From: Absidia repens
Taxonomy: Eukaryota; Mucoromycota; Mucoromycetes; Mucorales; Cunninghamellaceae
Assembly (NCBI GenBank): GCA_002105175.1
Contig: MCGE01000016.1
Coordinates: forward strand, 317,501 to 381,500
Length of the DNA: 64,000 nucleotides
Reading direction: 5' to 3'
The position numbers and the translations under genes were made by a program. A model generated the notes under the pieces. That model ran no database searches. It was not told where the DNA came from and saw only the letters and a program-made list of their open reading frames with translations. This document shows, in pieces, positions 9,751 to 22,074 of the stretch; positions within the stretch are counted from its first letter, which is position 1; each line of letters opens with the position of its first letter.

Positions 9751-12633
9751 ATGAAGAAGAAACGCGCCGCATACGCTGAACGACTGTTGTCTGATACCCT
9801 GTTCCCGGAGCGCCCACCAAAAAGCAATCGCAGGGCATCCAAAGGTGACGATGACTATGGAAGCTCTTGTGAAGACGAAGCGACAAAGGATCCACTGGCG
9901 GCAAAAGTGTGGCGTTTGTATACCAAATCAAAGGACAATCTACCCAATGGCACAAGAATGGAAAATTTGACTTGGCGTATGATGGCAATGACATTGGCAA
10001 AGACTGGAAAACCGGAATCCCTCTCCTCCACTGGAAATCAACATGACGGCTCTATCAAGGAACTTGATCACGACCCAATGTTGCTTGATGAACCAAATGA
10101 TATTTGCTCTACCACACCACCTTTAGCGGACGATACCACTTCTCTCTTATCCTCGTCTGCTCCTCCATATACTTTACTGGATACTTTATGCGACGATGAA
10201 ACTCAGCAAGATTTGAAAAATGTGATGGTGTCTGGAAGCTCACTTGCGTCAACCTCCACTGAACTGGTCAAGAAACTATCTGTAAGTACGTCGTTTGTAT
10301 TTTTCATTTTTTTTTATTTTTTGCATACACATTTATACACATATCCGTATATATAGGCTGATTATCTTATTAATTTATTTTTTGTCGTTTATATCGTTTT
10401 GCACTTATAGCAGGACAAGCCGCAAAATGGGCATACAGCAACGTCGAGCATCAATATCCCTTTGCATGAAATTGACGCAGACGAAAACGACGAAGCTATG
10501 AAGAACAGTTATGGATACAAAGATGAGGCCAACAGTATGGTTTGGGACACGGACAACAGTAAGATTCGACCTTTACCACCAGAACAAGGCTATCAGTCTA
10601 CCACAGCACCGATGACAAATTTGGCATGCCATTCTGTGCCGACGTTTCACCCATCAGCATTTCCAAATCGACAGTATCGGGCAACGCTATCAACACACCC
10701 AAGTTACGAACCTCCTCCGGTATCTCAGCATTTGACATCCTCCGTCAGTACCGTACATGGATTTCAAGATTCATTAGGGCTCCATCCTCATGCTGCACCT
10801 TATTATTACTCATCATCTATCAGTGGCTCCAACCCGGTGACTCCAATGGCAGCGGAATCAACAACAGCCTCATCTTCACCCATGTCAACGGAAGGCTACT
10901 TTACCAACCCAACAAATCCCGGTAGCCTTAGCTTTGAATCGCTGTTATCCATGTACTACACACCTGCAACTCCTGTACCGGCAACCTCCTCTACTATTAA
11001 CAACAATGGTGAACTGGATTCCTCTTACTTGCTGAATTTACAAGCGGTACATCTCTCTGGTGACTCCCCTTCGCCGGTGTCTCCAACGGAACTGTCGCAA
11101 TATGTTGATAGCAGTAGTGGTGACATCGAACAACAATATCAGATCAGTGTGGCGGAATTGGATTTAGAAGACGAACAACGATTATTAGCGAATGAAGAAA
11201 TGCCAGCATCTGCAACTATATTTCAACAACATCAATCCTCTCCAACGCAACAATCTTCACCACCACCAGCCTTTACACTTTCGCAGAACACAAAAAAAAA
11301 GACTGCTCGCTCACCATCAAGTCCTTCCATCCTACAACAAAAAATGTCTTCGTCAGTAAATTCCCTATCAGCAACTGGAAACACCACACAATGCTCCAAC
11401 TGCAACACCAGAACAACACCCCTTTGGCGACGGAATCCTCAAGGTCAACCTTTATGCAATGCGTGTGGTTTGTTTTTGAAACTCCATGGTGTTGTGCGAC
11501 CCCTCAGTTTGAAGACGGACGTGATCAAGAAGAGAAACCGAGCTGCTAATAGTGGTAATGGTCCCAGTACGAACAAATCAGCACACCACAAACAAAAGGC
11601 CAAACAAAGAAAGGACAGCACAATGCTAAAAGGACCAACAACAATATCACCTTCCTCTTTTGCGACCTTATCTGTTGCGGGCAGTACTGAATCAATATCA
11701 TCAAAGGTAGCACTTACATCCACAGCACCAACTTCTGATTCTTGGTCAGGGACAGCTACTGGCGGCAGCAGCGGTACCAGAAGTATTATACCATCATCAT
11801 TGCAATACAATGGATCTTTTCAACAACGCACCCTGGCCCCCAATACCCATCAGCCACTAGCATCAACAGTACAGCAAACACTTCCAGTTGGTTCCGTGAC
11901 AGCCACACCACTACGATCATGTCCAGATGAGGAAGGGAAAAATAGTGAACGGGAAAGCAGTATGGGATCAACCTTATCACCCCCACTTACATCATCCTCA
12001 TCCTCATCATCCTCATCGTTTTTAACAATGCCAGTAATATCATCGTCATTGTCATCATCATCATCATCAGCATCAGTATCATTCCAACACAAACGACAAC
12101 GAAGGATAAACTCTTATTCTGGTGATACGACAAGCAGGAGTGGTGCAACAACAGGAATGGAATTACAGGGTAGGACACATTCATTGATCCCTGAAACCAC
12201 GACGTTTGGCGCGACCATATTACAGCAACAGAATTATACCTCATCGCCATCACCATCTCCGCCGCCACCGCCTCAGCCGCCAACAACAACAGCAGCAGCA
12301 GCAGCCCCACCACCGGAAGAATTATATTCGATCTTGGAGTCTATAGGAAGTCATCTCAACAATTTGCCCGCCGAATTATTACCTTTGATAGCGTCAGCTG
12401 CCAATTATCACGCCATGACGAAACAAAGACAACAACAAACACCGCAACAACAACAACAAACACAACTATCTCAATATCACGACCAACAACAACAACAACA
12501 AATCATTGCCCTTTTACAACGGTTGTTTCAGCCATCACCATCACCAGCAACAGCAGCTACGTCTTCTCCTTCATCCTCGGCCACAGGTGACTCGATTGAT
12601 ATACAAAGTTCATCTCCCTCAGGGGAACTTTAA
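9751..12633 (+). CDS. areA: GATA-type zinc-finger transcription factor, AreA/Nit2-like nitrogen regulator
   Basis: Exons 9751-10281 and 10411-12633 give 917 residues. Near residues 47-80 sits the AreA-family N-terminal motif (DUF1752-like): [19 protein letters not shown], then [11 protein letters not shown] single fungal type IVa GATA finger begins at Cys505 with spacing C-X2-C-X17-C-X2-C, followed by a basic tail with [10 protein letters not shown]. Family knowledge: such factors bind HGATAR sites and activate genes for secondary nitrogen sources when ammonium or glutamine is scarce. The rest is Ser/Thr/Pro and Gln-rich disordered sequence, with poly-Ser and poly-Gln near the C-terminus. ATG 9751 is the first in an open frame that starts after a TGA at 9703; an upstream exon cannot be excluded. 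The family is sure. Which paralogue it is cannot be told, because Mucoromycota often carry several. Confidence 0.88.
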
Positions 12634-13516
12634 AATGGCCATTGTGTGGATATACTTCTGACTTTACCCTTGGATTCTTCATTTTTCCTTTTATTCCCCT
12701 CCCATTCCCTTTATTTACATTTTCTTTTCTATATCCGATTATTCTTTTAATACATTATATGTTATGACCCCCCCCCTATGTCCCACCTAGTAGTATAGTT
12801 TTTAGTTTAATTATCATAGTGTATAGCTTCGTTTTTTTTTAGGTTTACTCATTTTTTTTTTATTTTATCATTACTGTTTATTTATGTCAGAAAATAAAAT
12901 TATATTGTTTATATGTTTATCATTTGTAATATCCATATTTTGAATGTATGAAAAAAAAAAAAAGAAAAAAGAAAATGTGGATGCTAGTTGGGTTACGGCC
13001 GGTGATCCCGGTGATGAAATGCAATGTTGCAAAAAAAATAATAATAAAAAAAAAACAACCAAAAAATCAAAACAGGGTCATTTTATTTGTTGTATGTTTT
13101 AATCTTATCCCAAAGCAGTAATTTTATGGACAAGATCCTTTATGTTTGAGCACTGACAATAGGGGGAAAAGATGACTTGTATGTGTGTCATGCTTTCGGG
13201 AAAACACGTTTGATTTCCCATATGCAAAAAATAGAAATCAAATAGAATTATTACTATTTTCGAGCCTCTACACCAATCAGATGTTAGATAAATGAATAAA
13301 AAGTATAAAAAGTTGCGATATTCTATCGCTCAAATTTTGAGAGACCAGCATCAGCATGATATGACAGAAGCGGGCAATGAAATTCGCGCTTGAAACGCAA
13401 AAACTGTATAAAAGCTTCCCTCTCGATTTTTTGCTTTTTCTTCTTTTTTTTTTTTTTTTATCTTCTTTCACTTTCATTTTTTTTTAGAAAAAGAAACACT
13501 CCCCAACCACTTATAT
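12634..13516. other. intergenic region between GATA factor and amino acid transporter
   Basis: An 880-bp, strongly AT-rich stretch with 3' UTR sequence of the left gene on its left side. A TATAAAA at 13407-13413 lies about 100 bp upstream of the transporter ATG and is followed by a CT/T-rich tract. One AGATAA (HGATAR-type) site sits near 13284. No gene is seen. Confidence 0.5.
13407..13413 (+). promoter_or_regulatory. TATA box of the amino acid transporter gene
   Basis: The heptamer TATAAAA lies 104 bp before the ATG and is followed by a pyrimidine-rich initiator-like region. The spacing fits a fungal TATA promoter; function is inferred. Confidence 0.45.
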
Positions 13517-15101
13517 ATGACACTAAATGAATTTCAAAACAGCAATGTGGAAGAACAGGGGATGCTCAGTACCGTCATGCCACATGCCGATTTAGATCTA
13601 TATCAATCCACTCAATTGGGCTATGGAACACGAAATGTAGTTGAAGTGGCACTGAACATTGTGAATGCAGCCGTCGGTGCTGGCGTGATAGGACTTCCTT
13701 TTGCTTTAGTGCTAGCAGGATTTACACCTGGATTACTGCTGTCGATTTTGGTGGCGATGCTGATGACGGGCGCTATCTATAGTATGATTGTTTGTGGCCA
13801 AAAAGTGGGTGTATATTCCTTTGCTGGTTTGGCTGAGCATACAATGGGGCAGTTTGGGTTTTATATGCTCAATTTGATGCTCTTCATTCAGTCGGCGGGC
13901 AGTTGTGTCAGTTACTTTATTTGTAAGCCAAACAATCCAATCATATAGCCGCATATATCTAAACCCGTTGTTTTTTTCACTTGATAGTGGTTGCTGATAC
14001 TCTCCCTGTTCTGTTATCGATGTACCTTCCACAATACCCTATGCTCGGTGAACGACAATTGATGACCATTCTGATTTCTGTATTTCTGGTAATTGAACTA
14101 ATAATTTTGTCCTCGTAGTCATTTTGTGGTACTTATCTCCATTACCATTTCATATAGATTTTTCCATTGAACTTGTTTCGGTCCATTGGTTCTTTGGCAA
14201 GATGGTCTGCGTTTTCGGTCTTCTTACTTCCTATAATGGTTTTGACAGTATTAATCCGTGCTCCTTCTTATGCAGGCCAAAACGATACACCACTGTTTTC
14301 TCTCGGCCGTGACCCCGTTGCCGCCACAGGCATTATGTCCTTTGCATTTGTGTGCTCTCAAGTGGCATTCAGCAATTATCTCTCTCAACGCAACCAATCT
14401 CTCTCGACGTGGCTTCAATCAAGTGCCTTGTCAACGACGATCAGTTGGACTATTTCTATCTCTTTTGCTGTGGTCGGCTATCTCAGTTTTGGTGTGAATG
14501 CTGATGCCAACATCTTTAGCAACTTTCCGGTGGATGATCATGTGATTAATGTCGGTCGTCTGGCCCTGGGTATCTCGATGATTCTCACCGTTCCGTAAGT
14601 TTCTCAAAAAAAAAGATAATTTCCAGATTAACCTTTTATTCTCATGTTGTATCAAATAGTATGGCATTTTTCCCTGCAAGGGATGCGATGCAAAAAGCAT
14701 TGGGTATAGAAACCGCCGAAAAGCAACCAAGCAATTTGCAGCACTATAGTCTGACGGTGATTTTATTTACAATTTTCTTGACTTTGGGTGTCTGTCTTCA
14801 CTCCTTGGGCAAAGTTTACTCGGTGGTGGGTGGTATTGCTTCCTCTTTCCTGGCTTATATTATTCCTGGTTATGCATACTTGAAGATTTTCCGACCTTTT
14901 CCATTATCCTCTACTTCTGGCAACGCTGACGAATTGATTGCCTTTGCAAAAACACAACCAACAACAATGGCACAGCAAAATGATGATCCATCTAAGGAAA
15001 GTTCGTCAACCTCTTCCTGCTTATTATCTGTCTGTGCGACGCTATTGGTATTGTTTGGATCCATGGTAATGTTTATGACCACGTTTGGTGCATTTAGATA
15101 G
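13517..15101 (+). CDS. AVT/SLC38-type amino acid transporter (Aa_trans family)
   Basis: Exons 13517-13922, 13988-14088, 14158-14594 and 14660-15101 give 461 residues. A 40-residue hydrophilic N-terminus leads to NIVNAAVGAGVIGLPFAL, the conserved first helix of the amino acid/auxin permease superfamily. About eleven hydrophobic segments follow. Other landmarks are the FVCSQVAFSNY region in mid-protein and MAFFPARDAMQKAL before the last helices. It most resembles the SLC38/vacuolar Avt5-7 branch. Family knowledge: these move neutral amino acids across vacuolar or plasma membranes, driven by protons or sodium. The short N-terminus argues against the Avt1 branch. Substrate and membrane are inferred, not shown. 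It directly follows the AreA-like gene on the same strand, which may or may not mean regulation. Confidence 0.87.
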
Positions 15102-15688
15102 GCTGCTCTTATTTTTATATTGTAGTGGTGGTAGTAGTATTAGTAATAGTAGCGGTATAATGTTTATTATCTGCTGTCTTTTGTATATTGTATATTAGTT
15201 TAGCGTTTTATATTCCTCCAACCCCGTGCCCCTCTTCCTCCATCATATATATATATATATATATATATGTTATGTATCTAGTTTTATAGTTCTTGTTCAA
15301 TTTTGAATAAAAAAGCTACAAATTTCTTCCCCTCAATCAAATTTAGGTTGAACAATTTTTCACGTGGTCGGCTGCTGAAGGGAAAAAAAATATTTGTAAA
15401 AAAAACTCTTAACCGTTCTGGCCTTTTTCTCACTTCTCTTTCCCTTGAATTTTACTTTTTCTTTATTTCTTTACCCTTGTCTTGCCCCCATTCTCCCCTC
15501 TTCTCTTATATTTACACATTGTATTATTTTTCCGTACACGACTCCCTTTATTGACATCCTCTTTCTGATACCATCCACCATATAGAAATCAAAAAGGAGT
15601 TGTGTGTGTGCTGAAATCGCTGAATTCTCCAATACCAAAGACATCCAAACTACAATCCAACCCTTTCCAATACCAACTCCTCCATACT
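15102..15688. other. intergenic region with AT microsatellite
   Basis: Holds the transporter's 3' flank, an (AT)n run at about 15246-15268, an AATAAA near 15306, and a pyrimidine-rich leader before the next start codon. No further gene is seen. Confidence 0.5.
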
Positions 15689-17131
15689 ATGCCTAGTCCA
15701 CCAAAGTTTCATCATTTTAAGGTCACTACCTTTCATGGTCTTGTCTATTGTGATTACTGTGCAAAGATGTTATGGGGTTTGGCTAGACAAGGTGTTCAAT
15801 GCTCAGGTAAACAGAAAAAAATAGAGTTATACCTGATGACACTGACCTGGATTTCTTCTTACTAGAATGCGGCTACCACTGTCACGAAACTTGTAAGGAT
15901 ATGGCTTTACAATGTCGACCACCAAGACGTGTCAGTCCCGACTCTTTATCAGTAACCGATTCTGAACCTGAATCACTCAGCAGCAAATACTCAGTCTCTT
16001 CACCACGAGGATCTTTGGATATCAGCAAACCACAACAACAGCAACCGCCGCCATCCTATTACAATGACGACACTTTGTCCCTTTTGTCATCAGGACGTTC
16101 GAATAGCCATCCTCACAGTATTTCGAAACGCCATCCTCCTCAACCACTCTCCTTGGACGCCAGCTATATCCAACAAAAGGAAGAAGCATGCAGGTCACCA
16201 CCCCTCTCCTCAGTAGACGGAAGTCAGCGACAACAGCAGCAACAGCAACCAGCTCCTGTCAAGGCGTATCGAAAAGCCTTGAAGCAACAGATTCAGCACT
16301 CTATTCATTCCCAGTTACCCCCACCATCCTCTTCTCTTCCTGGCGAAAAAAATGATGGTACTGTGACGCCAATGACAATGACACCCCAGCAAATGGCCAA
16401 GACATTTACAAGACTTGTTGCTCGGTCGCGTGCCTTTTTTCATCTTAGCCGTTATTTCTATGATGTCTATGACTGGAAATCCCCTACCAAGTCTTTGATT
16501 TATGTTTCGTTATGGACCCTGCTATGTAAGTAAATGAAAATAGGATATGGGATTATTAAATAGTAATTAATGGCGCTACCTGACATACAGACTCACTTCT
16601 TTTTGATTATTATTGATAGGTTTATACCCTATCGTGGTGATCTTACTGCCGCCCGTCTTGATTGTGCTCTTGTTTTTCCGTTCTGGTGTGCAAAACCGAC
16701 CTGCCAACCAAATCCTTCTTCCTCGGTATGACGAAGGGAGCCCCGAATACTATGTGAATTTGGACCGCATGCAGTCGTGTCTCGTGGTGCTGATCCGATT
16801 TTATGATAATCTGTCTTACCATCTACAACATGCGTCTTTGAATGAAAGTGTCTATCGGTTACTCTTTGTCATGAGCCTGGTGTTGACGGTTTTATTATAC
16901 GTGGTGGGACGATGGCTGGTGCTAGCAGTGGGCCTGGTTGTCATGCTGAACAAAACATGGCTTGGTGCGGCAATGGAAACAGCAGTCCAAGTGGCGATGG
17001 AACTTTTGCAAACAATGGTGGACATTGTACAACGGGTGGCATTTCCTCGTCAAACTTCAAAACAGTCCCTGGAAGTTTCATTGTATGAAAACCAACGTTG
17101 GTGGACAGGCACAGGCTACACGTCACAGGTA

Positions 17132-17167
<36 letters not shown>

Positions 17168-17636
17168 CAAGTAACAATATTGGATGGAACTGATAGTATC
17201 TCTCTTTTTTTTTTTTTTTTTTTGGTGCGATAGTTGTTACGGTCGGAACGCACACCATGGTCAAACATCACAGGCACAGAACCTTTACCTAGCAAAGAAA
17301 ATATGCCACCACCTAGCCATTATCAGTGGGTCGATGATGACTGGCAATTGGATATGACGGGGCCTTGGTCGGATGAAATATTAGGCTTGGGTAAGAACAA
17401 AATGAAAAAATGACAAAGAATGACAGCTTGCTTATTCATGAGTTTTGTATATAGTATCCATCATTGAATGTGACGATAAAGGCTGGGTGTATAGTGATCA
17501 CAAATGGGCGAATCCTAGAAGTCGACCAGATGCATTACAAGGGGAAAAGGACAACGCCAGATCTTTGACCCGCAGACGACGGTGGTATCGAAAAGCTGGA
17601 CCCGCGGAACCAACTTCGGTGAAAAAAGCCCTTTAG
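15689..17636 (+). CDS. C1 domain - Pex24p - dysferlin-domain integral membrane protein (Pex28-32-like)
   Basis: Exons 15689-15806, 15866-16525, 16620-17128, 17234-17390 and 17455-17636 give 541 residues. Residues 8-56 form a C1 zinc-binding domain (H8, C21, C24, C38, C41, H46, C49, C56). A Ser/Gln-rich linker of about 120 residues follows. Then come two hydrophobic hairpins (around 250-280 and 335-370), as in Pex24p/Pex28-32 peroxins. The C-terminus carries a dysferlin DysF pair: a YENQRWW motif with ERTPW, then DDKGWVYSDHKW and RRRRWYRK. Family knowledge: Pex28-32 proteins are ER or peroxisome membrane proteins that shape contact sites and control peroxisome number and size. The N-terminal C1 domain suggests diacylglycerol or lipid binding, an unusual addition. 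The ATG at 15689 is the first in frame; an additional 5' exon is possible. Confidence 0.82.
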
Positions 17637-18024
17637 TGTTATCTATCATTTATCATTCTATTCCCCCTTTTATTGTAGTGTCATTACCATCACCTCTCTT
17701 CCCTTCATTCAGTTTAGCCATATATATTTATATACTTGTATTCAACCAAAAAAAAAACAAAAAAAAAACAAAACAAAACAATAAAGAACTCTATTACTAT
17801 TTATTATTCAAATCATAATCAATGTGTATGGTGGTCAAAAAAAAAAAAAAGTGGGCCATTTTCAATTTTATATATACAAAGCGTGGTTTTTATTGATAAA
17901 AAAAAAGGGTAGAAATGTGTACGTGGGAAATATAGACTAGAATCAATATACAAGGAGTGAATATATATATATATATATGTATATATGTGTGTGTGTATCA
18001 AAAGAAATGGATGGTAAGACTAAA
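17637..18024. other. convergent 3' flanks
   Basis: A 388-bp region between converging stops with A-runs, AATAAA near 17779, and an (AT)n/(GT)n stretch at about 17960-17997. No gene is seen. Confidence 0.6.
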
Positions 18025-19061
18025 CTAAACTATTTCTTCATCAAAGACATCGGACCTTAACATGGTGTGGAGGTCACCAAGGCGGGTTTTGAATTCCGAG
18101 TGGAGACTACCAGCAATGGTATTCAGATGGGTTTGCAATAAAGATGGACCAGGGATAAAGAGAGAATCGTGTTCATGTTCTTGGTATCCACTATCAACCA
18201 CAGTCACCAGGTTATCCAAAACAATTTCTTTGTTGCAGTCATGATCACCAAGCTCAGCCATCATTCTTCCAGGTCGTCTCGATGAAGCAGCTTCAGCAGC
18301 CCTGTTCCAAAGGTTCTTGAGTAAAAGCCATAAGGATCGGTTTTGTGGCAGTGGCACTGGGTGTGATGATGACGCCGGTGTTGACGAAGCTAGCTGGTTT
18401 TGTTGAATTTCACACGCAGAAAGATCCAAAGCCAGCTTGTGTTCCAGTCGTGCTTGATTGAAGATTTGCATCACATGCTGATCCACAGCCTTGTTCAACA
18501 GTGTCAATTTTTCCATCATGTCCACGTCTTGCTGATGTCGAGAAGGACGATCGCCTTGTTCTTGTTGTTCGGTGAGCAGTAACGAGTGCGATTTTAGAAG
18601 GGTGTCGACGGTTGGTTCAATTTTGTCCAGTAGTTTTGTATGAAGATGATGCAAGTGCTGAGCTATCAGGCCAGGCATCCTAGAGAGGCACGTTTCTGAA
18701 ATTCAAAAAAAAAGGTAAATAAAGGGCAATTTCGTCATGTTTTTTTTTTTTCAACAAAATAAAAAGCTTACTTACCTTGAAGAGGATGATGTAGAATGGC
18801 AATGGCTTGAGGTTGTAAAAGACGTTCCAAAGAGTGTTGGTCATTCATGGAGTGAGCTAATTGTACAAGGACATCTTCATTGTGTGTGCTGACAACTTCA
18901 TCCAGGATATTTTCATAGTAGCCTTGAATATCATCATGAATCATCAGGTTGATTGTTGACATAGATATCTTGGCATCATCATATTTGCTCTTCACAGACC
19001 ATTGTTGAATAGGGGCACATAATGCAATTGGTACCATCAATAATAGAGACGAAACAAGCAT
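18025..19061 (-). CDS. secreted or lumenal helical protein of unknown function
   Basis: Exons 18776-19061 and 18025-18695 give 318 residues. The protein opens MLVSSLLLMVPIALCAP, a textbook signal peptide with likely cleavage after the Cys-Ala. The rest is soluble and predicted mostly helical (many Leu/Gln/His/Glu, few Gly/Pro), apart from a Ser/Pro-rich loop near residues 190-205. Only a few Cys residues are present and no membrane span follows. I do not recognise the family. The balanced composition, in-phase intron and long frame argue for a real gene. Export or ER/vacuole lumen is inferred from the signal peptide alone. Confidence 0.65.
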
Positions 19062-20599
19062 GGTAAGGTTAGAAGTGTGATGATGAAAGGAAATATATAA
19101 AAAATAAAAGATATACAGGAAGGAATAATAAAAAAATTGATCCAGCAATTTCCAAAAAAAATAATAATAATAAGAGTGAAAGAAAAGGAAAGAAAAAAAA
19201 AATGATGTAGGTGAAATATTTATAATGGTGATGTTGACCAATTGGTGCATTGATCAAAAAAAAAAAAAAAAAAAAACCTTCGTGAAAACTCCGCTCTGTT
19301 TTGACACCATCAACTTCATCGCCCTTAATATTTTTTTTACGATCATATATCAATGCTGTAACAGCGTCATTTTATTGTTGCTTCTCACGATAGCGCTTGT
19401 GAAGTTCATCCTGATGACTTTTTTCCCTCTTAATATTTCATTGATAACGCTTAACATAGAGCAAATAGGTAAAGCACCCATGTCAGAAGATCAGAGCGGA
19501 GACCAACCTCATAATTGACCCCTTACTCTAAATGGATGCTTGCATTGTAAGTGGCCTAACTAAAGGTTTCCGGCGCTTAATCCATAAATTTTTCTATCCA
19601 TCCTCATTTTATCTTTGAAAATAAATATCTTTCAAGTACATGACATTTATCAAGTATTTAATTTTTTTTTTTATATTAAACAAGCTATTGTACACAATAA
19701 AAGTTTTATTATCAGTTTAAAGAAAAAAAAAAACATAAAAATAAGGATAGACCTTTTGGTGTGGTAACCTTTTTTTTAAAGTTTATATCGAGGTGGTACA
19801 ATAAAGACGTTCGGAAAAAAAGGAAAATCATCCTGGTCCACTCACAACCAAGTATTTTATTCTTCTTCTTGATTTTCCAAAACCAAACAACATGACAGCA
19901 ACGTGGAAAGAAAATAAGGATAAAACAAATAAGAACAAACAGATATGGAGATATCTTGTCATTACCATCACCTCCTCCTTTCCGAAACATCCGCACCAGT
20001 GGTCGGTTCCTGAGTCTCATCATGATCACTTGTAATGATAATAACGCTAAAAAAGTGTGTTCCAATAAAGAAACACTATCTTAAATTTTAGCATTGGTAT
20101 GCTTTTTTTTTGCGTCGGTGAGAGGGGAGACTCAATAATGGAAGCAATTTCTTTTTTTGGAAGGTTGCTCTCTCAGACATTGTCATCATAAATAGGGTAC
20201 CAACATCATCAGCGATGATACATTATGAAATGACAAATAGAGACAAAGTGTATGATAATGAAAACTGAAAAAAAATGCTATGTTATGATAAATCCTATGA
20301 TATCATAGCATACAGTGTCATAATTCTGATGTTGATCATTGTATCAGGCAAATGTATCATCTATTTGCATGTAAGATGGTGCAATTCAGGCAGAACATTA
20401 AGTTAAACCTTAATTGCGTTTTCTTTTTTTTTTTCAACTATATCCCAATCAGAAAAAAAGATTTTGCGCGGGATTTTCACTTTCAAAACCAATAGTCTAC
20501 CGCCCCTGGACACTCAACTGGCTTGGGTTTGAGGTTTTTATTTTACATATTATTAAAGCAACAATGAAAATAAAAAGATAATAATGACAAGATGGGTAT

Positions 20600-21400
20600 A
20601 TACAGTATGTCTAGTGTAGTGGGGTCCGGGAGAAAGTCATCCTAGTGAGTGATCGAGAGGGCAGGTATATGGTAGGACACTCACAAAACAAAGACAAGAA
20701 CGATTTTGCTTACTATCTAATGGGTCAAAGGGTAGCTAATAAAAATGGTATATTTTATTGAAGAATATTGTCAGACACTAGAAAAAAAAAATGGCACATG
20801 GGTCATTATAATAAGTGGAGGTTGTCTAATGGAGGTAACAAGAGGGGGACTAGAAAGGGGATTCGGAAAATGAACAATACTACTCAAAAGGGTCGATTGT
20901 AAAATATGATCTAATATACTGTAAATGGCGGACAAGACATGAGAAGGTCTATCAATAGGCTACCTTTAATTAAAGCATTACAACCGTCAACACTAATCTA
21001 AAGGGTCGATGGTAAAAAAAGGATCTATTGTACAAGACATGAGAGAGACAAATGGGACATATTTTTCATTGCAGCATATAAAAAGAAACATACTTTATTC
21101 AGTTACAGATACAAATATGGACAAACTAACACTAAACTAAGCCAGTGAAGGCTTCAAAAAGCTAACTAATGGTGGTTGTAAATCCTGAATTTAAAATGAA
21201 AGGGTTTCCCATGCACCTTGTAATCCCTGATCTGAAAACCACCTCTAAACTAGTCCTGACGCTAATCTAAGTCCACCATAACCCCGTAGAAGTTGAATGG
21301 TGAAGAATTAAAGGAAAAAAAGAAGAAGGAAAAAGAAAAGAACGAGCGAAAAATTAATAGGCGGCAGAGTAAATAAAGCTTCACGTGGGCGGAATTTAAT
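20600..21400 (-). repeat. dispersed repeat, copy A
   Basis: Member of a seven-copy family in this window. The element's own orientation runs right to left. The head box with CACGTG is at 21381-21400, then a purine/pyrimidine-biased tract, the core at about 21090-21300 with the 36-bp block near 21193-21228 (one G lost), and a tail of degenerate units to about 20600. Tail units repeat the sense wordings TTAGATTAGTG and TTCAATAAAA. No intact ORF. Confidence 0.8.
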
Positions 21401-21449
21401 TTTTTTTTTTTTTTTGGCCGTCCTTTATTTTTTATTAGTGGATAGAAAA

Positions 21450-21910
21450 AAGGATGTCTCTGTTTTTTTCAAAATGATGGTTCTCTTCTCATGACAGTAG
21501 TCGCCGTCTGCAACATAGTTTTTCCCTTCTCTTGGCGATTTTACAGACAAGATGGAGCAATTCAGCATAGTTTAGTTGACCCTGTCACTGTAGAATAGAT
21601 TGTCACTAACCGTAAGGATAGCTTACCCTCTTTTATTGGACTAACTTATCTGGCGTTATGTTTTTTTTTCTACAGCAAGATACCTGCACCCCCGCACGCG
21701 CCCACTCACCCCTAAATGCCTCATCTATAGATAGGTGTCATGGTACTATCATTGGACCTTATAGTTTAGTTTAGCTGTGATAGTTTTTATTTATTTGAAT
21801 AGAATATGTTTTATTTTTTGTTATTAAATTGTCTCCATATGAGTAGTTTGTCTAGTCGAATACATATACTCACAGTTTACAATGTATGTGCATGAAAAAA
21901 AAAAGAAGCT
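21450..21910 (+). repeat. second arm shared by repeat copies A and D
   Basis: Immediately outside the head box of copy A lies about 450 bp that resembles 37900-38300 beside copy D. Shared landmarks are ATGGTTCTCTTC, a GACAAGATGGAGC-like word, GTTTAGTTTAGCT and GAATAGAATATGTT. Divergence is high but the order is preserved, so these two elements appear to be longer than the other five. Confidence 0.55.
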
Positions 21911-22074
21911 GGTGTAGGTATGCAAAAAAAAAAAAGGTTAGATATGAGGCGGTAGTTGATCAACTTCAAAAAAAATTGCGAGCAAGTGTCGGGAATTGAA
22001 TTGTGTGGAATATTTTTTTTTCTTTTGCAAATTTTTCTGTTCTCTCTTTTTATTATTTAATTTTATCATTCAAC

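Larger units (their letters stand above)
19062..22074. other. 3-kb intergenic region containing repeat copy A
   Basis: Apart from the promoters at both ends and the dispersed repeat listed separately (20600-21400, with a second arm to about 21910), the region is AT-rich with A/T runs and no supported gene. The stretch 20180-20350 is rich in ATGATA-type imperfect inverted repeats. Confidence 0.5.

Noticed and set aside
20200..20270. GATGATA ... CTGA words resembling a second C/D snoRNA.
   Set aside because: No proper box C and no terminal stem; the region is full of ATGATA-type words.
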